The notes under the pieces: generated by a model
The model's input: only the letters and a program-made list of their open reading frames with translations
What the model was told of the DNA's origin: nothing
Databases searched by the model: none
Assembly (NCBI GenBank): GCA_034638255.1
Contig: JAWPGT010000006.1
Span: 496,001 to 560,000 of the forward strand
From: Coprinus comatus
Taxonomy: Eukaryota > Basidiomycota > Agaricomycetes > Agaricales > Agaricaceae
Direction: 5' to 3'
Length of the DNA: 64,000 nt
Translations under genes and position numbers: made by a program
Shown here: positions 62,206 through 64,000 of the stretch, in pieces
Layout of the letters: each line of letters opens with the position of its first letter
Numbering within the stretch: the first letter of the stretch is position 1

Positions 62206-63602
62206 CTACGACTCTTCTTGCGGTAATTGGAGGCTAGCCGTAGATGTAGGACTCTCAACTAAATGTTTTTGTTGAGCGCCAGGCTCAAGAGAGTTGATGA
62301 TAACGGCGGGAACAAGCCCCTTTCGAGTCAAAGGTGCTGAAAGATGAATACCTTCGGTGGGATGGGACGATGTACCCAATTTGTTGAGGTTTGTCCCGGC
62401 ATATGGAATCGAAGGTGAGCGTAAACGATTTTGATTTTCCGAAAGGCCGGAATGCAGTGGTGATGTGTCACCGCTCGGTGGAACAACCACAGGTGTATGC
62501 GTTGGTTCAGAGGCTGTTGGACTGAGCGAATTGTTGCGGGTGGGGGAAAACTCGATGTTGGGAATTGGTGAGGAATGAAATTCTGTCAGTACTTTAGACA
62601 AATCATCCAGCTGTTAAGAAATTATTCAGTGGGAAGGATATAAGAAAGAGATAAAACAAAAGATAAACTGACTCTACCCATCATCTCATTAATAGCCTCC
62701 TTCCTTCCCTCAAACTGAGTCGCTAATAATTTAAATCCTTTCTCCCTGGCATGCAATTTCTCAGCCTCTTCGTCAACAACACCGGCCCCTTCTTCATCTC
62801 CAATATCAGCACCATGCGCAGAGCTAGTACTCGCACTTCTAGGGCGCGTAAATCCTGTCGCTCTAGAGGGACCGCCGAGCGGTCCTTTTCCTTTTCCTTT
62901 TCCTTTGCCTTTACCATCAACTTGTTTCCCTATACCCTCCATATCCACATGCATCTTCGCAATCTCGTTCTGGAGTTCAAGAACTTTCGAAAGATGCGAC
63001 CACATCACTTCATTATACCTCGCCTCCTCATTCAAAACCGTTGGGTCTACATCAGGCATTGTTACTTCCGCAGGTAAAGTGATACCAATAGGGGAACCAT
63101 CAAAAGGATCATATAAACGACCAGCGGTGAAGGTATTATGAGCGACAGAAACAGTTGGCGTAACACTTGTTGTTCCTCCTTCAGTCTGTTCATTAACATC
63201 TTTCAAGCTAATGGGACTATTTTGAGAATGGTCGCTTGGTTGCTCGGTTACTTCGCTTGCAAATGGTAAAAAGCCTTCCGATTTTCCTGGTTGTGGTTGT
63301 TTATACATTTTCTCCAAGATATGATCATGGGGTGTACTAAGTGCACGAAGACTCCTAGTTGACTGTGGTGTTGGTGTTGGTGTTGACAGTGGTGCCTGTT
63401 GTTGTTTTGATTGATTCATGAGACTACTCCCAAAGACCGTTGCTTGGTATTTGGATGGTGTGTTGTGTTCTAGAGAGGATCGAACGGTGTTACCATCCAT
63501 GGAACGGGCATCTGGTCGTAGAGTTAAGCTCCTGTCGTCTGTAGATCTGAGCGCTGTCCAGTTGGATGAAGTGTTGAGCATTGTTTTTTGTACATTTGAC
63601 AT
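62206..63602 (-). CDS. Hypothetical disordered protein with KG repeat
   Basis: The family is not recognised. The start at 63602 gives MSNVQKTMLNTSSNWTALRS. Two exons are joined in phase across GTCAGTTT...TTAACAG (about 62602-62667). The protein is about 440 residues, mostly Ser/Thr/Pro/Gln-rich, with one probable helix (EEARYNEVMWSHLSKVLELQ, NEIAKMHVDMEGIG), a KGKGKGKGKG tract encoded by a six-base repeat (62883-62915), and a second helix (EEAEKLHAREKGFKLLATQF, EGRKEAINEMMGR). The pattern of two short coiled coils in a disordered chain suggests a scaffold or septum/cytoskeleton-related protein, but this is a guess. CACGTG lies upstream at 63634-63639. Confidence 0.6.
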
Positions 63603-64000
63603 CCTTCAGCCTTTCTCTCAGTTACGTCAAAATCACGTGTGTTCAACTACTACCATTACGTTCGCCAAATTAAATAACATGAGGATGGTATCGTTATTCC
63701 AATTACTGGCAAGAATTATTCGATGCTCTTTATATGACGCGATAATAACCTCTGAATCCCACAACAGTAATTGGGGTAGTTAGGATTTTCACACAATTTC
63801 GAGAAAGTGGGAGGAAGTGGTGATAAAAAATATATTATATCATTCTGAGATACAAATTTACAACCGTGTACTATACAATATGAACATTAGTGTTTGGGAT
63901 GAATAATAGAAAAATCTTGCAAGTCATAAGTAAGATCAAGTGTAATAAGGACCATTGTCATAGTTGGGATTCTGACTCGTGAATCCAGTGTAACCCCCGT
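63603..64000. other. Intergenic to window end
   Basis: Upstream region of the last gene. A 121-codon open frame at 63418-63783 is antisense to the coding exon and is not supported. Nothing else recognised. Confidence 0.45.

Noticed and set aside
63418..63783. 121-codon plus-strand frame at window end
   Set aside because: Antisense to a coding exon, no motif.

Overview
The window is nuclear DNA of a mushroom-forming basidiomycete (Agaricomycetes; order and species cannot be fixed). Evidence: short GT-AG introns of about 45-70 nt in most genes, divergent intron-containing histones, an Agaricomycete-type F-box family, a decayed copy of a protein family that I recall as repeated in Agaricomycete genomes, and protein sequences that read as basidiomycete orthologues of SEC23, condensin, DAM1, MIS12 and others. 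Gene models were made by eye from reading frames, splice sites and family knowledge; exon edges are exact where stated and otherwise approximate.

Layout. 1-2.2 kb: decayed transposon-associated gene. 3.0-10.6 kb: RING-H2 protein, COPII subunit SEC23 and a divergent hypothetical gene. 10.6-16.6 kb: gene-free stretch with degenerate repeats. 16.6-24.8 kb: condensin CAP-G, divergent DASH subunit DAM1, then two tandem MAPEG membrane-enzyme genes. 26.3-29.4 kb: mitochondrial GTPase MTG1, a possible tiny membrane protein and a basic hypothetical protein. 29.4-33.1 kb: gene-poor. 33.1-47.3 kb: dense housekeeping block: Gin4/Cdr2-type kinase, intronless PPR-like mitochondrial protein, TFIIE alpha, p24 protein ERV25, F-box protein, H2B and H2A, signal peptidase subunit SPC2. 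48.2-60 kb: looser accessory block: hemerythrin-like protein, a doubtful membrane protein, two old-yellow-enzyme genes (one frameshifted), a secreted DUF3455-like protein, and an F-box/LRR-type gene between diverged direct repeats. 60.3-63.6 kb: Alba-domain protein, kinetochore MIS12 and a disordered hypothetical protein.

Genes acting together: condensin, DAM1, MIS12, H2A/H2B and the Gin4-type kinase all serve mitosis or the S/M cell cycle. Each is read from a very short divergent promoter carrying an ACGCGT (MCB-like) hexamer, and three of the four also carry CACGTG. SEC23, ERV25 and SPC2 belong to the early secretory pathway. I found no rRNA, convincing tRNA, CRISPR array, virus or toxin gene.
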